From: Prinia subflava
Taxonomy: Eukaryota; Chordata; Aves; Passeriformes; Cisticolidae
Direction: 5' to 3'
Assembly: GCF_021018805.1 (NCBI RefSeq)
Contig: NC_086248.1
Location: forward strand, 97,177,239 to 97,241,238
Length of the DNA stretch: 64,000 nucleotides
Under the pieces are notes generated by a model. It was not told where the DNA came from and did no database searches. It saw only the letters and a program-made list of their open reading frames with translations. This document shows, one piece after another, positions 1-13,799 of the stretch. The position numbers and the translations under genes are program-made. How positions within the stretch are numbered: the first letter of the stretch is position 1; each line of letters starts with the position of its first letter.

Positions 1-430
1 ATCAGAGGAAGGACAGCTGGCAGGACAAGGGAGGCGTTTTGGCCCCTTTCCCCTCATGACACCGCACCTGGAGGGCTGTGCACATCGTCAGCACCAGAGA
101 GTCAGCCTGTTGGAGCAGTCATCCTCAGGCAGCCTGTTGGAATGGATCCAGAGGAGGGCCAGGAAGATGCTCAGTGGAGCTGGAGCACCTCAGCTATGAG
201 GACAGGCTGAGACAGCTGCAGTAGTTCAGCTCTGGGGACACCTCATTGCAGCCTTCCAGTACTTAAAAGAGGCAGAGACAGATAGTGATAGGACAAAGAG
301 GGATGTTTTTAAACTAACAGAGCAGAGACTTAGATTAGATGTTAAAAACGAGTTCTTTACACTAAGGATGGTGAGGCAGTGGCATAGGTTGCCCTGTATG
401 TGTTTAAATCAGAGTTGTTCTGGAGCAAGA
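1..430 (+). mobile_element. CR1 LINE fragment, sense orientation, continues off the window's left edge
   Basis: The text follows the 3' part of an avian CR1 reverse-transcriptase LINE. It has the 'gaggagggccaggaagatg' segment near 153-171, 'tatgaggacaggctgaga' near 195, 'gccttccagtacttaaaag' near 252, and 'gtgaggcagtggcataggttgcc' near 370. The extreme CR1 3' end (a 'tccaaccc...attctatga'-like tail) is missing, so the copy is truncated or interrupted at about 415-430. It is diverged and carries no open reading frame. The family is assigned from memory of the consensus. Confidence 0.75.
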
Positions 431-3400
431 GTCCACAATCAGCTCTTCATGACATGTGGTAACTACCTGTAGGCAGGAGACTGAAGAATTAGTTAGAGAG
501 AAAAAAAAAAAATCATACTTCTCCCTGTCCAGGAAAGTATGTGTACAGAGGTAGGGTGGACATCCAGGCAGTGTAACCATTCTTTGGTGGTTTCAAATCT
601 CTTCCATGTCTCCAATATAACCATCCAGATAGAGGATATTTGAAGGCGGGTTGCTCCCAGATGTCTCTGGTGGGAATTGTTTCAAACACTAGCAAAGATG
701 TGGTTGGACAGCCCTGAGACCTGCAGTGTGATACACCTGACACTTTATCTCCAGATAACCGTGTTACCTGGAGTGCCTTTGTGTTGGATAGCTCCATGGG
801 CAAGGACTATTGCTCACGGTGTCATCTGCCCACTTCAGGTGTGTCCTCACCCGAGGTGGGGGCTTCCCTGCCACAGTGGCACCTGGCACCCTGAAAATCC
901 CCGTTAGCAAGCAAGATGGGCTCCTGTGCTGGAGCCTGCCGCTGAATTCAGCTCTTAGGCGTGGTGCTGTTTTAGAAAGATGGGGGTTGTGCCTGAGCTG
1001 CTGGGCTGTTCCCCAAAGGCTGTCTCACCCTTTCAGCCTGCTGAAGAGCCGCGCTCCCTGGCCAGGCCTGTGCCAGCATGGATAAGTGGCTCTCATGCCT
1101 GGCTGTCTTAAGGTGATGTGATAAAGAAGGAGGAAGCTGAGGAACAAAGAGGCAGAGACATGACTTGAAGACTTCAAAATGTAAACAAATGAGTAATAAC
1201 TTAATTAAGGGGATCTCCCAATGAGTTTGTCTTGGCCAACTCACAAATCAAACATCACCCACCACTTCTTACACTATAATTTTAGCTAAAATATTTTTGT
1301 AAAGGATCCTGACCTAATCCAGACTCTTTGTTTGCTACAACAAGTTGATATTTTGAATTTTGTGTCACATTGGCACAGTGGAGCCATTCAAACCCTATGT
1401 GTATGTAGCCTGCAAAAGCTGTGGTTATTTTTTTGCTGGATCAGGCCCAAATTCAGTTGACATTGTATTTTAAGTCACGTAGTACTGCTTGTTTCATGCC
1501 ACACCTGCAGCATGCCGCCTGATGTTAAATTCCACTAGATTTGGGGTATTTTTATTCATTTGTGGTACCTGATTGGAGTGTAATTGGTGCACGTGAGGTA
1601 TGTGTGCACACATTTGCAGATGAATAAGTATTTTCTTCAATCTGTGGGATTTCACTTGCGTTCTGAGGGCGTGAATCATTTCCTCCTCTGAAACTCCTGT
1701 TCTTGGCATGGAGGGTGTGGAGCTTGCCACTACAGGCCAAATAGGTGGAGTTGTCCAGGAAAGAGTTGGGCCACAGAGCTGCCCTGTGGATGTTCTGGAT
1801 CAGTGTAATCCACAGGTTCTTTGATCCGTGTCTTTTCTGAATGTTTCAGCCTACTCTTTCATCTCTGGGGTTTTGTATCATCTCAGTGAAAAGAGGACCT
1901 AAAAGGAGGCGCCACTGCATCCTGAGAGATATCCATCCATGGCAGCAACCTGTCATTCCTAGCTCTGACACCGGGATGGTGCCTGCCAGCTAGAGCTGTG
2001 AAACCCTGCCAGCAGCAGAGCTGACAGCAGTGGAGTCACACTGAAGGGATCAGGCTCTCTGCAGATCCTCCAGCACCACCTGACAGGTGGTTTTGGGCTA
2101 CTGATGCCATTGTCTGCCCAGTGCTGGGGTCTGTGCTTGGGTGATGGTGTCTGTGAGACTTGCCCAGACCCTTGCACATAGTCAGGCTACAAGTGAGCAG
2201 CATTTAACAAGCAGAGGAGTGGGTTTCTCTCAGCTCAGCCCCACAGCAGAGCCTGCTCTCAGGATTTATGCAGCACCATTTAGCTGGTTCATGTCAGTGG
2301 GCGAGTGTTCCTGTGTCTCTTGTTCTGGATTATGCTTCTATTCCTAGAACTCATCAAAAGTCTATTGCCTTGCTCCTCACAGAAAAGTCTAAATAAGTCA
2401 AAAGGGCTGTTATTATAATTTCCCATTTGAAATGTATTTTATGAGAAGTGTTATTCTCTTGGTAAAACAACACACACTCTCTGATTCTGCAGTGGTGCTT
2501 TAGACTTAGTTAATAAATCATGCTTGCCACTTTTCATTTAGAAAGGATTTCACAGACATAATTAATTAAACCTGACAGTATCCTTGTGGGATAAGTAAGT
2601 ACTCCGACTATTTTAATGGTGACACTCAGACAAACTGGTTATTCTACCTTATCAAATCAGTCAAAGGATCAAGTCTAGAATTTAAAACTTCCTGCTATCC
2701 CGACATAATTTAGGAGATGAGACCACCCATCCTTTTTGTATTTCATCCTGATATCCATGTGTGTGATGCCTGAGATGGCAGGTGGGGTTCTGTGGCCTGC
2801 AGGACGCAGTGTGGGGAGACCAGGCTGTGATCTGCTTCGGTTCTATTACCTGATGGGACATGGAACACAGATTGGTCAGTCTGTCTGGAGCCATCAGCCG
2901 TGTTACTGTCATAATGCTGCTGTTCACTCCCCTGTTCATTCACTCACCCTCGTTGTTTCCTCTGGTGGGCTCCATCTAATGGGGGTATCGATGCTTCCCA
3001 GTGCTCTTAAACGGTCTGTCAGGACCAGGATCACATTATGCAGGACTGTAATGAGGAAAGAGCCAGGTACTCGCTGGCCCTTGTCTTCCAATCTGCACCT
3101 GGAAGATGCTGGTGGGAGTGAAGAACCCAAACCAGTTGTTTGCCAGGGGCCCAGATTAGCAAGGATGGGTCAAGAGTTGTTCTGATAAGAATTCAGTGTT
3201 TCTCACTCCTGAAAGTGCTCCTAGACACAGGTAAGAGAAAGGATGGAAGACTTCACTATAAGTGTGAAACAGATGCATATGTTCCTTTTAGAATATTTTA
3301 AGTCTGCAGAGATATTAACAAAGGTGAATTTTGTCCACTGAGGTCACTTCCAAAATCTGAAAACATGTCCTTTAAGAGTGGGGGGTTTTGTTTGCTAGGC

Positions 3401-6400
3401 AGTCAGTCATGTACTATCATAAATATATGGAACTGGATCATCTGGATGTATTTTCTTTTACATTTTAATGGTATCCCGAAGGGTAAGCTCCACATCATGT
3501 ATTTGCAGTTAAATGTGTTGCATGTTTTCATGTTATTTTTATGTGGAGGATAACGACAGGATGAAAAAGGTGTGTGCATGTTCTTAGGACAATAACTAAG
3601 AGGCTGTATGACATGAGGGAACACTGTTTTACTTTAGACAATATGGCATCATACTCTTTGATAAAAATATAATTAACTGTAATGAACCTAAGTTGATATT
3701 TGCAAGTGCAGTTTCCTGCCAAATGTCAATAGTTAGTTGCTTCAGTTTCTGTGTCGTTGACCCAATGGGGAGAGACAGGGTGTTAAAATACCTGAAACTG
3801 GGATGGGAGCAGGTGGGGGAGAAATGGAGATGTTACTTATACATTGTGTGAATGCAACAGCTACTGTTTAATATTCTTATTGTCTCACAGGGAATGCCTG
3901 GATTTCAATCTCTGAACAAGTATGGGGTGAGATTTCTTTATTCTTATAGCCTATAGTTGTTACTAGTGCAGATATTTGGAGATAATCAAGATTTTAAGGT
4001 AACTCTAAACTCAGTTTTACCCTCACTTTGGTCCCTTTGTTATGCTTAACACTTTTGTCTCCATCCTATGCAGGGATATTTTAACTGTGAGTTCTTTCAG
4101 GGGAGGAACATGCACTGCTCTGCACATGCATATGTGAAGAACCTGAGAAACCAAGTTCCTTCTTTGTTTTGCCCTAAATATCACCAGCACAGTCAGCCTT
4201 GTTAGTGTTCTGAATAGCAACCTGAAATTTGGCAGCAAGAGTTTGAAATGAATTGGTTAATTAGACACCCAGGTAACATTGCAGAAGGTAACACTTCAGG
4301 TTCCTAGAATTCCTTTACCTTGTGTTTTCTCTGCTTTGCTAATCTGAATGCCTGGATTTGGTCTGTTCTGGTTAATTTTAACCAAATACAGGTGGAGAGT
4401 GCTGAATGGTCACTTGTAGTGAACAGTGTATTTTATAGGAAAACAATACCAAAACCAGGTCTCTGCCTCTTTACTTTTCCTCTCCCTGTAATGAAGCTTT
4501 TAATTACAGCTTGCAGAGACACTGCAGAGACACTGCTTAATTACTAAATCTCTGTGTAGGGACTGGATTCTAGCTTCCTAATTGGCACCTGTGTGTTTGA
4601 CAACTTCATAAAAATCCAAAGCTAAGAGTGAGCACAAGGTATGAAATGTGTATGTTGTATACAAGGTAGATCTCTATTGTCTGTCAGACCCCTGTGCCTT
4701 AAAGTTTTTAAGAAACAGGAGAGAGAGAGTGAACATTGTACAGCTTTGCAATGTGGATTCATCCCATCATGACACTGTCTGCAATAATTAGAACAAAGTT
4801 ACTCTTTTCTTAAAATGACGAGCTGAAAGGGGAAAAAAAAAAAAAAGACCAGGTATCCTCATTTGTTTTTCAACTGAGACGAAAATTGATTTGGAAATGT
4901 TCCTTGCTAGAACTGAAGTTGCATTTCCAGTAGTTGGGAGGAGCTCCCAAATTATACTACCCCACCCACGTCTGCCTGCTTTCGGTTTACCTGAGGAGAC
5001 TACAAAGGAACAGAAAGAGGAAAAGAGGACAGCAACGAAAGGGAGAGCACACAGGACAGGTCTAAAAAGACAGAAATTTCAGGCAGAGTGCCTCAATGAA
5101 TAAGGAGGGTAAGCCCTCATTTTGGGTTGTGTTCAGCAGAGAGATCACGTGCTCGGCAGTCTGTGGCATGGCGGTGTTCTTAAATCCTGCTGAAAGCAGA
5201 TCATGGCACTGATCATTGGCCCTTTGATCAAGTGTTATGAGTCAGATCCCCAGCTCGTGTAAATTCTCAAAGGTCCGCTGGCTTGAGGGAGAGTTGCCCC
5301 GAGTTAAGGATCCAGTCTGCAGTGGAGAGAGGCCTCATTCTTTGGGTAATGAGTTGGATATTGTTGCCTTTTGACTGGATCATACCAGCCCCACTCAGGC
5401 AACATTCTTGTAGTAGTAATATTTATCTGCTTGTGTAGAGAATGTTCTACCAGCTCGCTGAGGACCTACAAATTAATAATAACACATTCAGATTTATATT
5501 TGTTTCTCTTGAAAAAAAAAAATACAGATATTGATTTAGGGGAAAATGTGGGAGGTTTTGTTGTTGTTTTATACCATAAGTTTGAGTTGGAGAATACTGA
5601 CATTATAGGATTACAGACATGTAGCTTCTTGTTGATTTGATATTGGGATAATTTGCCATTATCTTTACACAGTATCTTTTTGCACCCATGCAATTGAATT
5701 AAATTGTTAATGTGATGTTCAAGGAACACCACTGGTTGGATTCCCCTCCAGTGTTTCTTCTAATCCTTTCCAAAACAGAGCTAATTATGTGTCATCTATG
5801 AGGAATTTGTAATACAGCTCACTGTGCCCCTTGAGGATCTTTCTTAAGTCATATGTGTGTGAAGTCTAGAAAAATCCTGTCCTCACATGGCTATATTTCA
5901 ATGTTAGGAACACGATGATGATACAGCTGGGCCTTTGTTCCTTCGTGTTCCTGTCTGACTTGGGCTCTGGCCTAGAAGTGATGTCGGTGTCAGAATATGC
6001 CAGAGTGGTTGTTTCTCAGAGCAGGCCTATGAAGAAGTTCTTGCCAGTGTGTGAAAGGCGCAGTTGGAAAATCTTGTTGATGATGATTGTTTTGTTGTTG
6101 TTGTTGTTTCTTTCTCCCTCATGTTCTTTTGTATCAGGAAGTCACAGGAACAGTTTGCCAGGAGAAGCCTTCATGCCAGTTGTACCCCCACATCTGCAGA
6201 CCTGGGCTCGGCTCCGTCACGTGCTCACTCCTGGCTTGTGCAGGTGGCCCTTTGCCTGTAAAGGTTCTACAGGGGACCTTGTGCTTCTCAGAACCAAGAA
6301 CCTTAAATACTGCAGATGTGGCAGGAGCAATTTTCCTGGCCCTTTGAGCCCCATGCTGAAGTTCAGGGCTGCCAGCCAGCCAGCTTGTCCTTCCGTGCAC

Positions 6401-6421
6401 ATGGGAGCAGGGTGCTGTGTG

Positions 6422-6438
6422 CGCCCAGCAGGGGGAAG
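6422..6438 (+). promoter_or_regulatory. Candidate CTCF site
   Basis: The text CCAGCAGGGGGAAG matches most of the CTCF core (CCASNAGRKGGCRS), with one weak position near the 3' end. It lies in otherwise gene-free DNA. This is a motif match only; occupancy is not shown by sequence. Confidence 0.3.
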
Positions 6439-9400
6439 TGACAGTGACAGGAGCACTCGCTGTCTGTTGGAGCTCAGGGCTGGGCCGAGGGGCGTAACTG
6501 GTGTGTGTCATGTCAACTGCAGTAGCACCTGGTAAATTACTCCCTCTCAAGTGAGGGTTCATCCTGCATAAGCAGAGCCCCTCTTCTGAGTGTGGGACAC
6601 AGCGCCAACATGGAAACTGTGCCTGGAAGCCTTGTAGCCCAGAGGAAACAGGCTGGCAGCCATTCCTGTGGTTCTTTGCTGCTGAGGTTTTAAGTGGTGC
6701 TGCTTCTCTTCCTCTGTCCTGAGATCTGTGCCCTGCAGTCCATGTCTGATCCAACTGATGCTCTCCACTTCAGTTGCCCAGGCTGTGGCTTGTATTTTAA
6801 CATCACTTGTACACTGTAAGTTGTAGTGCCAAGACTTGGCATGCAAAAGTTGTAGTGAGTCCCCACAGAATGGAAGATTTGCTAGAATCATACAATGTTA
6901 GCACATGCTAAATTTGTGTATTCTCATTTATTTTCCGTTGCTTGTTTTGATGAGTTTGGAGTTGTTGGGGGATCAAGATTGTGCCTGCAAACACAACTGT
7001 CTAACATTTTCTTTAGAAGTCAAAAAAAAGGATGAGATTTTGATGTTATCACCTGTTTGCAGGGATGTAGGACTTTTGGTAAAAGTCCCCAGTCTCACTG
7101 TAGAACTTAAGAGAGAATTTTGTCAGCAACTAAGACATATAAGTCATTATAATGAATTGGTGCTGCCTGACAAATCCTTCTCACCACCAGTGATCCCTGG
7201 ACTCCTCTAAGGCAGCTGGGCCCCATGAACGTTGTGTTGTGGCACTCACAAAGCAAGTGAGGCTTGACAGGCACTGTTTGATCATGAGGAACCACCTATT
7301 GCCACATCGTTCCTGTGCACCCTTGCTTCCGGCCCCCTTCTCTGACACAAGAGATGTGTGGTCAGAGTGTGTTTGGGAGACAGGAACTTCTAATTCTGGC
7401 TCTGCTACTTTCTTCCTTGTGGTGTGAAAGTAGCTCGATGGGTGTTTTAAAGGAATTTTTTAAAAATACCTCCTAATTAGGGTGCCCACACCTGGGTATG
7501 TAGTCAGAGGCACACTAGGCCTCATTTTCAGAAATGAGTATCTGTGAATCCTTGTATTCTCTGCTGGAATTGTGGGTACTGAAGGTTGAGTTGTCAGGAC
7601 GAATTGTTCTTCGTTAGCTTGAACATGAACTGTGTTGCAGAAGTTTCTGAGCATTAGGAAACTAATGAGAAGTGCTACTATAAAGTGCTATTCTCAATAG
7701 CAACTGCAGTTTTCACACTGTGATGCCTTGTGAGATGTGAATTCGAGAAGAGGAGGAGGAGAAATGAAGAAAAATAATCTAAAAATATGGTACAGAAAAG
7801 TAGAGTCTACAGAGTGTGTAACTTACAAAGAATGTTGGGAAAATAGGAAGCTTTCATTTCTTTAAAAACCCCCAAAGCTCTGTAGTCTCAAAAGACTGAA
7901 AATAACTTCATGTTCTTTGCTGATGCTTTAAGATATAATGTCTGCTACTCCATCTTTCCTCTCCCTTTTCTGCTCTCAGGAGACCACTTTCTCCACAAGT
8001 GGGTTTTGAGATTTGGGAATACTTGCTAAGAAAGATGGGACATGCCAGAACACTTCTCAGCTCTCTTAGAGCCAGACCTCAGAACAGTATTTTGATTTCT
8101 GAGACCCTTCCTCAGCTGAGGCTTGAGGAAGCATCACAAATGAGGCTTATAAAGCATCAAGACCATTTCAAGAGAGTCTTATATTTTTACGAGGAACAAG
8201 AAGATCTATTTTGAAAGCAATCAGCCTAGAGAATATTGCTCCAAATATATTAAGATATAGGGTGTCATAGCTGGTATTTTGGTCTGCTGTTTGCTGCTGG
8301 AGCCTGAGTACTTTGGTCTGTGCTGTTTGCATTGTACTAAAGAGTAGCTGAGTTTCATTCTGCCTGCTATCCCTAGGGCCCTCGTGAAGAAGAGATTCAT
8401 ATCTCATGAGATTACCCCACTGAGCAAAGAAATGAAATAAATAATATTATCTTTTAGTTCTGTCAAGTACAGTAGCTCTCAGAGCCTTTCAAGGCAGCGT
8501 CAGCAGGGGCTGGATCCTGCAGCAGTGTAGAAAGGCATCCTTTACAAGCACAGCGCTGCAGAACGGAGCCGATGTGAGCCTAATGGGGGGTGGAAAAGAG
8601 TGAGCCTTCTTTTCCCCTCCCTAATGCAAGCCCACAGGGGTTTATTTTCCAGCAGGTATGAGCCTTGGGGCAAATCAGCCCACTGGAATTCTTCTACAAC
8701 AGGAGCTCCCAGGAAATCAGTGTAGTTGTAGTGGAGATCTTGTTTGGGAACCAATTAGAGCTTGTGTTGGTTGTTTCTCCTTGGCAGCTTTAATGAACCC
8801 GTAACACAGAAGTACTGGAAAGAAAAGATTTTGCAGAAGTCTCTGTTAGAAAACCATGGGCTACCCAGTTCCTTCCACAGTACAGTACTCTTCAAAAGAC
8901 AGCAAAGGTTGTAATCATAACTTAGTCACGTGTGAAGAGCCAGGAGAGCTAAAATGAGTTAAATAATTTTATTGTGCTGGAACGTTGGGAAGAAATATTC
9001 CCCAGAACAATTGTTCTTCCCTATTCTGCAGAAAATTCTGCAAAAACCCACTTGAAATGTGTCTGTCAATGCAAACTAACTCAGGCAGCAACAGTAAATT
9101 TCAGACTCTTGCATTATCATTACAGAGGAAAAACTCCCTTCTCTGTTTACTTGTCCACCAGTCCGTTCACCCAGTGCCTTTAACATATTTCTGTAATTAA
9201 ATTTCACATCATACCTCTGAAATATGTTATCACATTTGATCATACTTTATCTAAAAAAATCACAGATACTCCTTGTCATACCATACAATTTCTAGTCTTT
9301 GGCAGGGCTGTACAATAACCTCACCATTATCTGCCGTGCCCTATTCCCTGTCGGGTACTAGGACTTGGTTTCTGTTTCACTGAAGTTAACCCTTTAGTGC

Positions 9401-11689
9401 ACTCCAAACTGGCAGTGTCTAAGGAAAAAAGCATATTACTGTCCTGAGAAATGGAAGAAGAAAGGGCATAAGCTTAGAGAAGTCATTAAGAAGCTGAAGT
9501 TCTCCTGACAAGGGGTTTCTGTTTTGGATTTTTTATAGTGCCAGTGTAATAGGAATTCAGCTTTTTTGGTGTGATATTGCAAGTCCTGTTTCCACCTTAA
9601 GATACTGAACTGTTGCATGCCAGTCCTTCAAAGCTGATAAGAAGAAATGAAGACTGTGGTTACAGCTACAGTGCATTGCATGTACCTGGAACTGTTCTTA
9701 GCTCTGGATCAGGCAATTAAAGATATTTTTAACTTCCAGTCTTCAAAAGGTAATGGACTATTTTTTACTTTCTATTAGAAAGTATACTAAAATATTAAGC
9801 ATATCTAAAAGGTTATTATGAACAAACAAATAAGCAAACATGATAGGAATAGGAATGGAGTTTCAGGATGTCATTACAGGGTGCTCATACTGGATTTTTA
9901 TGACTCTTTCCACCAGAAGAAACTCACTAGACCACAGAAAAGAAAGAATTAGCACTATATTGTGTAACATTATTTACTCTTTCATGTTCTGTGGGACCTC
10001 AGTAGAGGGATGAGAGATGAGTTCCAGCAGTGCATGTGTGTTAATAATAGGCCATACAAATGAGATTATAATGAGAGAATCCTGGGTGATACAGAAGGAA
10101 TTAGAGACAGGAGTCCCCTATATAACAGCAGGCATGTACTCAGTGAAACTAAGAGCTTGGTAAGTCTTTGTAGGAGACCATCTACAAAGGTGAGCCAAAC
10201 TCATCAAGCCTCCTAAAAAGTAGTGGCAATCCAAAAAGCAAAATTCTTAAGTCCTGACTCTGAGCTGTTGTAGGCTTATTTTCACTCTTATAAAACTTTG
10301 TCCTTGAAATACCTTTTGGGAAAAGTTTTTCATTGAAACACTGTTAATTACCAAAAAAAAAGTTTGGAGAAAAAGAACAGATTTACTGCTTTGGGGTTAT
10401 TAGACATTAGAAAAATGCAGTTTGTCTCCAGAGTAGGTTGTCCTGAATCCCCTGGCCATATGTGATGCTCAAAGTGTGACAAGCTGTACCTTTGGACTTC
10501 GGATGTCAGGACTCATGCTTTTGCATTTTAAAGTAGCTGTATCTTTTAAGCTTTCCTGAAGAACCCAGGAATTCCAACAATTTTTTTTTCATGTGGCACA
10601 TGTACACTTTCATTGTTATTTAAACAGGGAGACTTTCCTTCAGGCTCAGTTTTCAGGGATACACTTTATCACAGGCGTAAATGAAAAACTATGAATCCTC
10701 CACAGGAACCTGTGGAGCTTGAAATTTGCTTGAGAGTTGCTTAAAAGTAAACAGGTGTGGAAGAGTTTTCTTTGAACAGTGGGGCCATAATATATGTGTG
10801 ATATATGTGAAGCATTTTAGAGAACTGCAAAAGGCAAAAGAGACTATTAAAAAGCATCATAAAGTGAGGAAAAAGCTGTGTCTACCACTACTGCTACGAC
10901 ACAACTTCTTCTTATCTGTGTTTCCAATAGGTGCCTATCTCTAAAGATAGGTGTACTACACAGCTGCTAGTTCTGGCCAGTGTATTTTTGGTGCCTGTAT
11001 TGACAGAGCATATAAATATTCCAGAGGATAGAAATGTGTCCTGTGTGATGGGCAATCCAGCATATCAAACAGCAGTACAACAGCTGCTGTTACAGTGCTG
11101 TAACTTTGGTGCTCTACAAATCCATGACATAGAAACCTTCAAAACAAATACTAATAGAAAGCTATTTACACTGAGGCAAAATTATTGTAACTCATTTTGA
11201 GGTTTTTAGGTGACTTGTACTTTCCTTAACAAGTGCCAATGATTGCCACCCCTAGTAACTTCCTAGGAAAAAACAGCAAATGTATATTTTTGTCTCTTAT
11301 GTAGATGATTATTTAGGAATATATTTAAATCTGCACCAAATGTACTGTTAATGTGGAGTTAAGGCTACAAATATTTTAATTCTGTCAAAATGCATTTTGA
11401 GAGGAAGATAGTTTTAAATCCTGTGAGCATTTTGTACTGATATTTAACTTTAATTTCCAGGAGAAACTGTAAGTGCATAGCAGCCATAACGACCAACTGG
11501 GTGGCAGGCCTGCCAGGACTGGAGTGAGGATGAAGCAACACAGTCCAGGGTTTTTTAAGGATGGGATTGAAATTGGCTAGCAAAGACTGTCCAGCCTGGG
11601 AGCTGCAGAAGGAAACACAGCAGGAATGGGACTGGGGCTGGCTGAAAAACTAGGGAAAGGTGGGAACTGTTTGGCATCAGAACCAAGAG

Positions 11690-11990
11690 GATGAAAGATA
11701 GGGGTAGGAAAAAAAAAGCAACAGAAAGAAGAGAAAAATGCAACTGCCTGAGCAAATACATTGAGTCAAAGAGGTGTGTAGGGAAAATGAAATAAAGAAA
11801 TAAGGAAGTGGCCACCAGGCTGGGAGCTGGGGCAGGCAATAGGTGAGAACTTGCAGATCTGGAGTGCAAAGATAGATTGGAGGTTCAATGAGTTAAATAA
11901 GGGAGATGCATCTGATTGAGAAAAGGAAGGGAGAATTGGGTCTGGAGGAGATGAATGAAAGTAGGAGTCAGGTGAAGGCTGTAGATAAAT
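11690..11990. repeat. Purine-rich (A/G) tract
   Basis: About 300 bases in which the + strand is strongly enriched in A and G, with runs such as 'gaaagaagagaaaaatg' and 'gaaaaggaagggagaa'. The complementary frame therefore looks Leu/Phe/Ser/Pro-rich and hydrophobic (11555-11869 on the - strand), which is a composition artefact. I do not recognise it as a known family; it may be an old element. Confidence 0.35.
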
Positions 11991-13389
11991 AAAGGTAGTC
12001 TTTTATACTCCTTCCATCACCAAAGTGTCTGAGTGGCTTTTTAGATAAAACTAATAACAACCCCAGTTCTCCCTGGGTGATAGGAGAGAACTTTATCTGT
12101 TGAGCTGGAACTAGACAAAGTCATTTGGATGTTCAGTTTGTGCATTTGGGGGGATAGGAAAGAAATGTTTCTTCTTTTATCAGAGACCCTTTGGAGTTTG
12201 GTGACAAACTGTGAATGTCTTTTGTAGTGGGAAGCCTTTCTCAAATGATTCTGGAAGATTACCTGCAGTGTTGCTTACAAACAACCATACTCTGCTCATA
12301 CTCTGGACTCCCTTTTTTGTTTCTTTTTGGGTCCAGTTAACCTCAAAAAAGGCAAACTTCATCTGCTCTGCTGTGTTTTGTTTGGCTTGCAGTCTGTGCT
12401 GTTGCAAAGGGAAGCAGCTGCTGCAGTTGTTTGTAGATGTTCCTGCAGTCTGTGATGTTACTGGCGTTGATCTGATAGCTCTTCCTCCATCTGGGCCAGT
12501 GCATTACACTGGCATTGGAAGCTGACTAGGAGTTATTTGGAAGGTCCAAAGCAACACTGTGCTAGTTTTGCTTGTTTTGTGTTTTGTTTTGTTGGTTTTT
12601 TTCCCTAGTAAAATTTTGAAACAGTATTTTTAACTTGATATAATAGTTGCAATTAATGCATCCTGGTGGGAAAAGTGCCCGCCTTGCTCTACCCAGAGTC
12701 TCCCAGGCAAGATGAGTATTTCCCAACAAGGGAAAGGTGAAAAACATTATTTTGAAAAATATCTGCTACCTGGACAGCCCAAAGGAGTATAAGCAGTGGA
12801 AATCTGCCTCTTTTTTTTGCTGAAGGAGGGCTGTCTACTTTCTGTAAAAGGTGCTGAAAACAACTTCTGATTTGAAAGTTCCTCTTTTCATTATCATTTG
12901 AGTCTTCCCTGGCTGCAATCTGCACCGGCTGTTTTCCACCCTAATCTCCTTTCCCGTGGCAATCTGGCCACGCTTGCAGCAGCGGTGGTTGTGCTGGGTG
13001 AGGATGAAGTGCTGCAGTTGTCCTTGGCATGTTATTGCCGGCTAAACCAGTGGAATCTCATTAGGTTAGATTTCTTCATGGCCGCTTATGGATGCCTTAG
13101 GGTGGAAGATGCCTGTGGTCTGCAGAGATAAAGGCCTTCGGAAAGGAGGAGCAAAGGCTTATCGGTGCTGCCAGTGAAAGAACGTCTGGAGTCTTTTTAG
13201 AGTAGAGCTCTTTCGGTGCTGTCCTGTAGGCACTCAAACAGCATCTGTGGTAAAGCTCAGAGGGCCGTACCTGTTCCTACAGCCCTGGAAAAGCTCGGGT
13301 TTAATGGCACTAATCAGCGAGGATGAAACGAAGGTGCAAAACCTGATAATACTGCAATAGTTTTCCCTTCTCTGAGCTTTCCCTGTGTT

Positions 13390-13790
13390 CCGCTGCGGGC
13401 AGTGGGCAGACAGTATCCTGTAGTCCTGCCTGCGGTGGTCCTGTCGCGTTTGAAACCTCCAGAGCTGCCAGCGGCGGGCGGGAGCAGCGCTGCAGCGCTC
13501 CAGGAGAGCTCGCTCGGCCGCCGAGTTCCCGGAGGAAAACACGGGCTCGCTGTGGGAGGGGGCAGCGCCGGGGCCGGGACAGCCCCGCCCCGCCTGGCGT
13601 CATGGAATTCCAGGGCGCTCCCGCCAATGGCGGCGGGGGCACGTCCGGGGCCGCCGGCGACCGTGGGGCTCGGTCCCGCCCGGCCCGGGAGCGGGCGGAG
13701 CAGCTCCTCCGGCGGGAGAAGGGCGCGGGAGCAGCCGGACGGAGAGGGACAACCCACGGATTATTAACCCCCGGGCAGCTTCTGGCGGCT
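13390..13790. promoter_or_regulatory. Orphan CpG island
   Basis: A sharp island of GC-rich, CpG-dense DNA in AT-richer surroundings, about 2.1 kb upstream of the H3-3A transcription start and separated from its island by ordinary DNA and a CR1 copy. It contains GC boxes (ccccgcccc near 13587) and a CCAAT element in 'cgccaatggcgg' near 13623. One short open frame, 13602-13799 on + (65 codons), starts at an ATG followed by G, but no homologue or downstream splice partner is recognised. A non-coding or divergent promoter is the most economical reading. The transcribed strand cannot be told from sequence. Confidence 0.55.
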
Positions 13791-13799
13791 GGGAACTAG

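Larger units (their letters stand above)
431..13380. other. Upstream intergenic region with no recognisable gene
   Basis: About 13 kb of moderately AT-rich DNA. All open frames are short (206 codons at most, around 5915-6754 on both strands). Their translations show no domain, no conserved motif and no chain of exon-like segments with matching splice phases. Simple repeats occur, for example (TTG)n near 6090-6110, poly(A) near 4830-4845 and (TTTTG)n near 12566-12603. A CTCF-like motif lies at 6424-6437 and a purine-rich tract at about 11690-11990. In mammals SDE2 lies beyond H3-3A on this side, but no SDE2 exon was recognised here. Confidence 0.5.

Noticed and set aside
2736..3185. 149-codon frame on +
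   Set aside because: No recognisable family and no promoter or splice context.
5915..6754. Overlapping 206-codon frames on both strands
   Set aside because: Symmetric overlap on opposite strands, no domain, no splice partners.
9960..10170. LTR-like or exon-like patch ending in a GTAAGT donor word
   Set aside because: No matching acceptor, open frame or paired repeat; isolated splice-like words are expected by chance.
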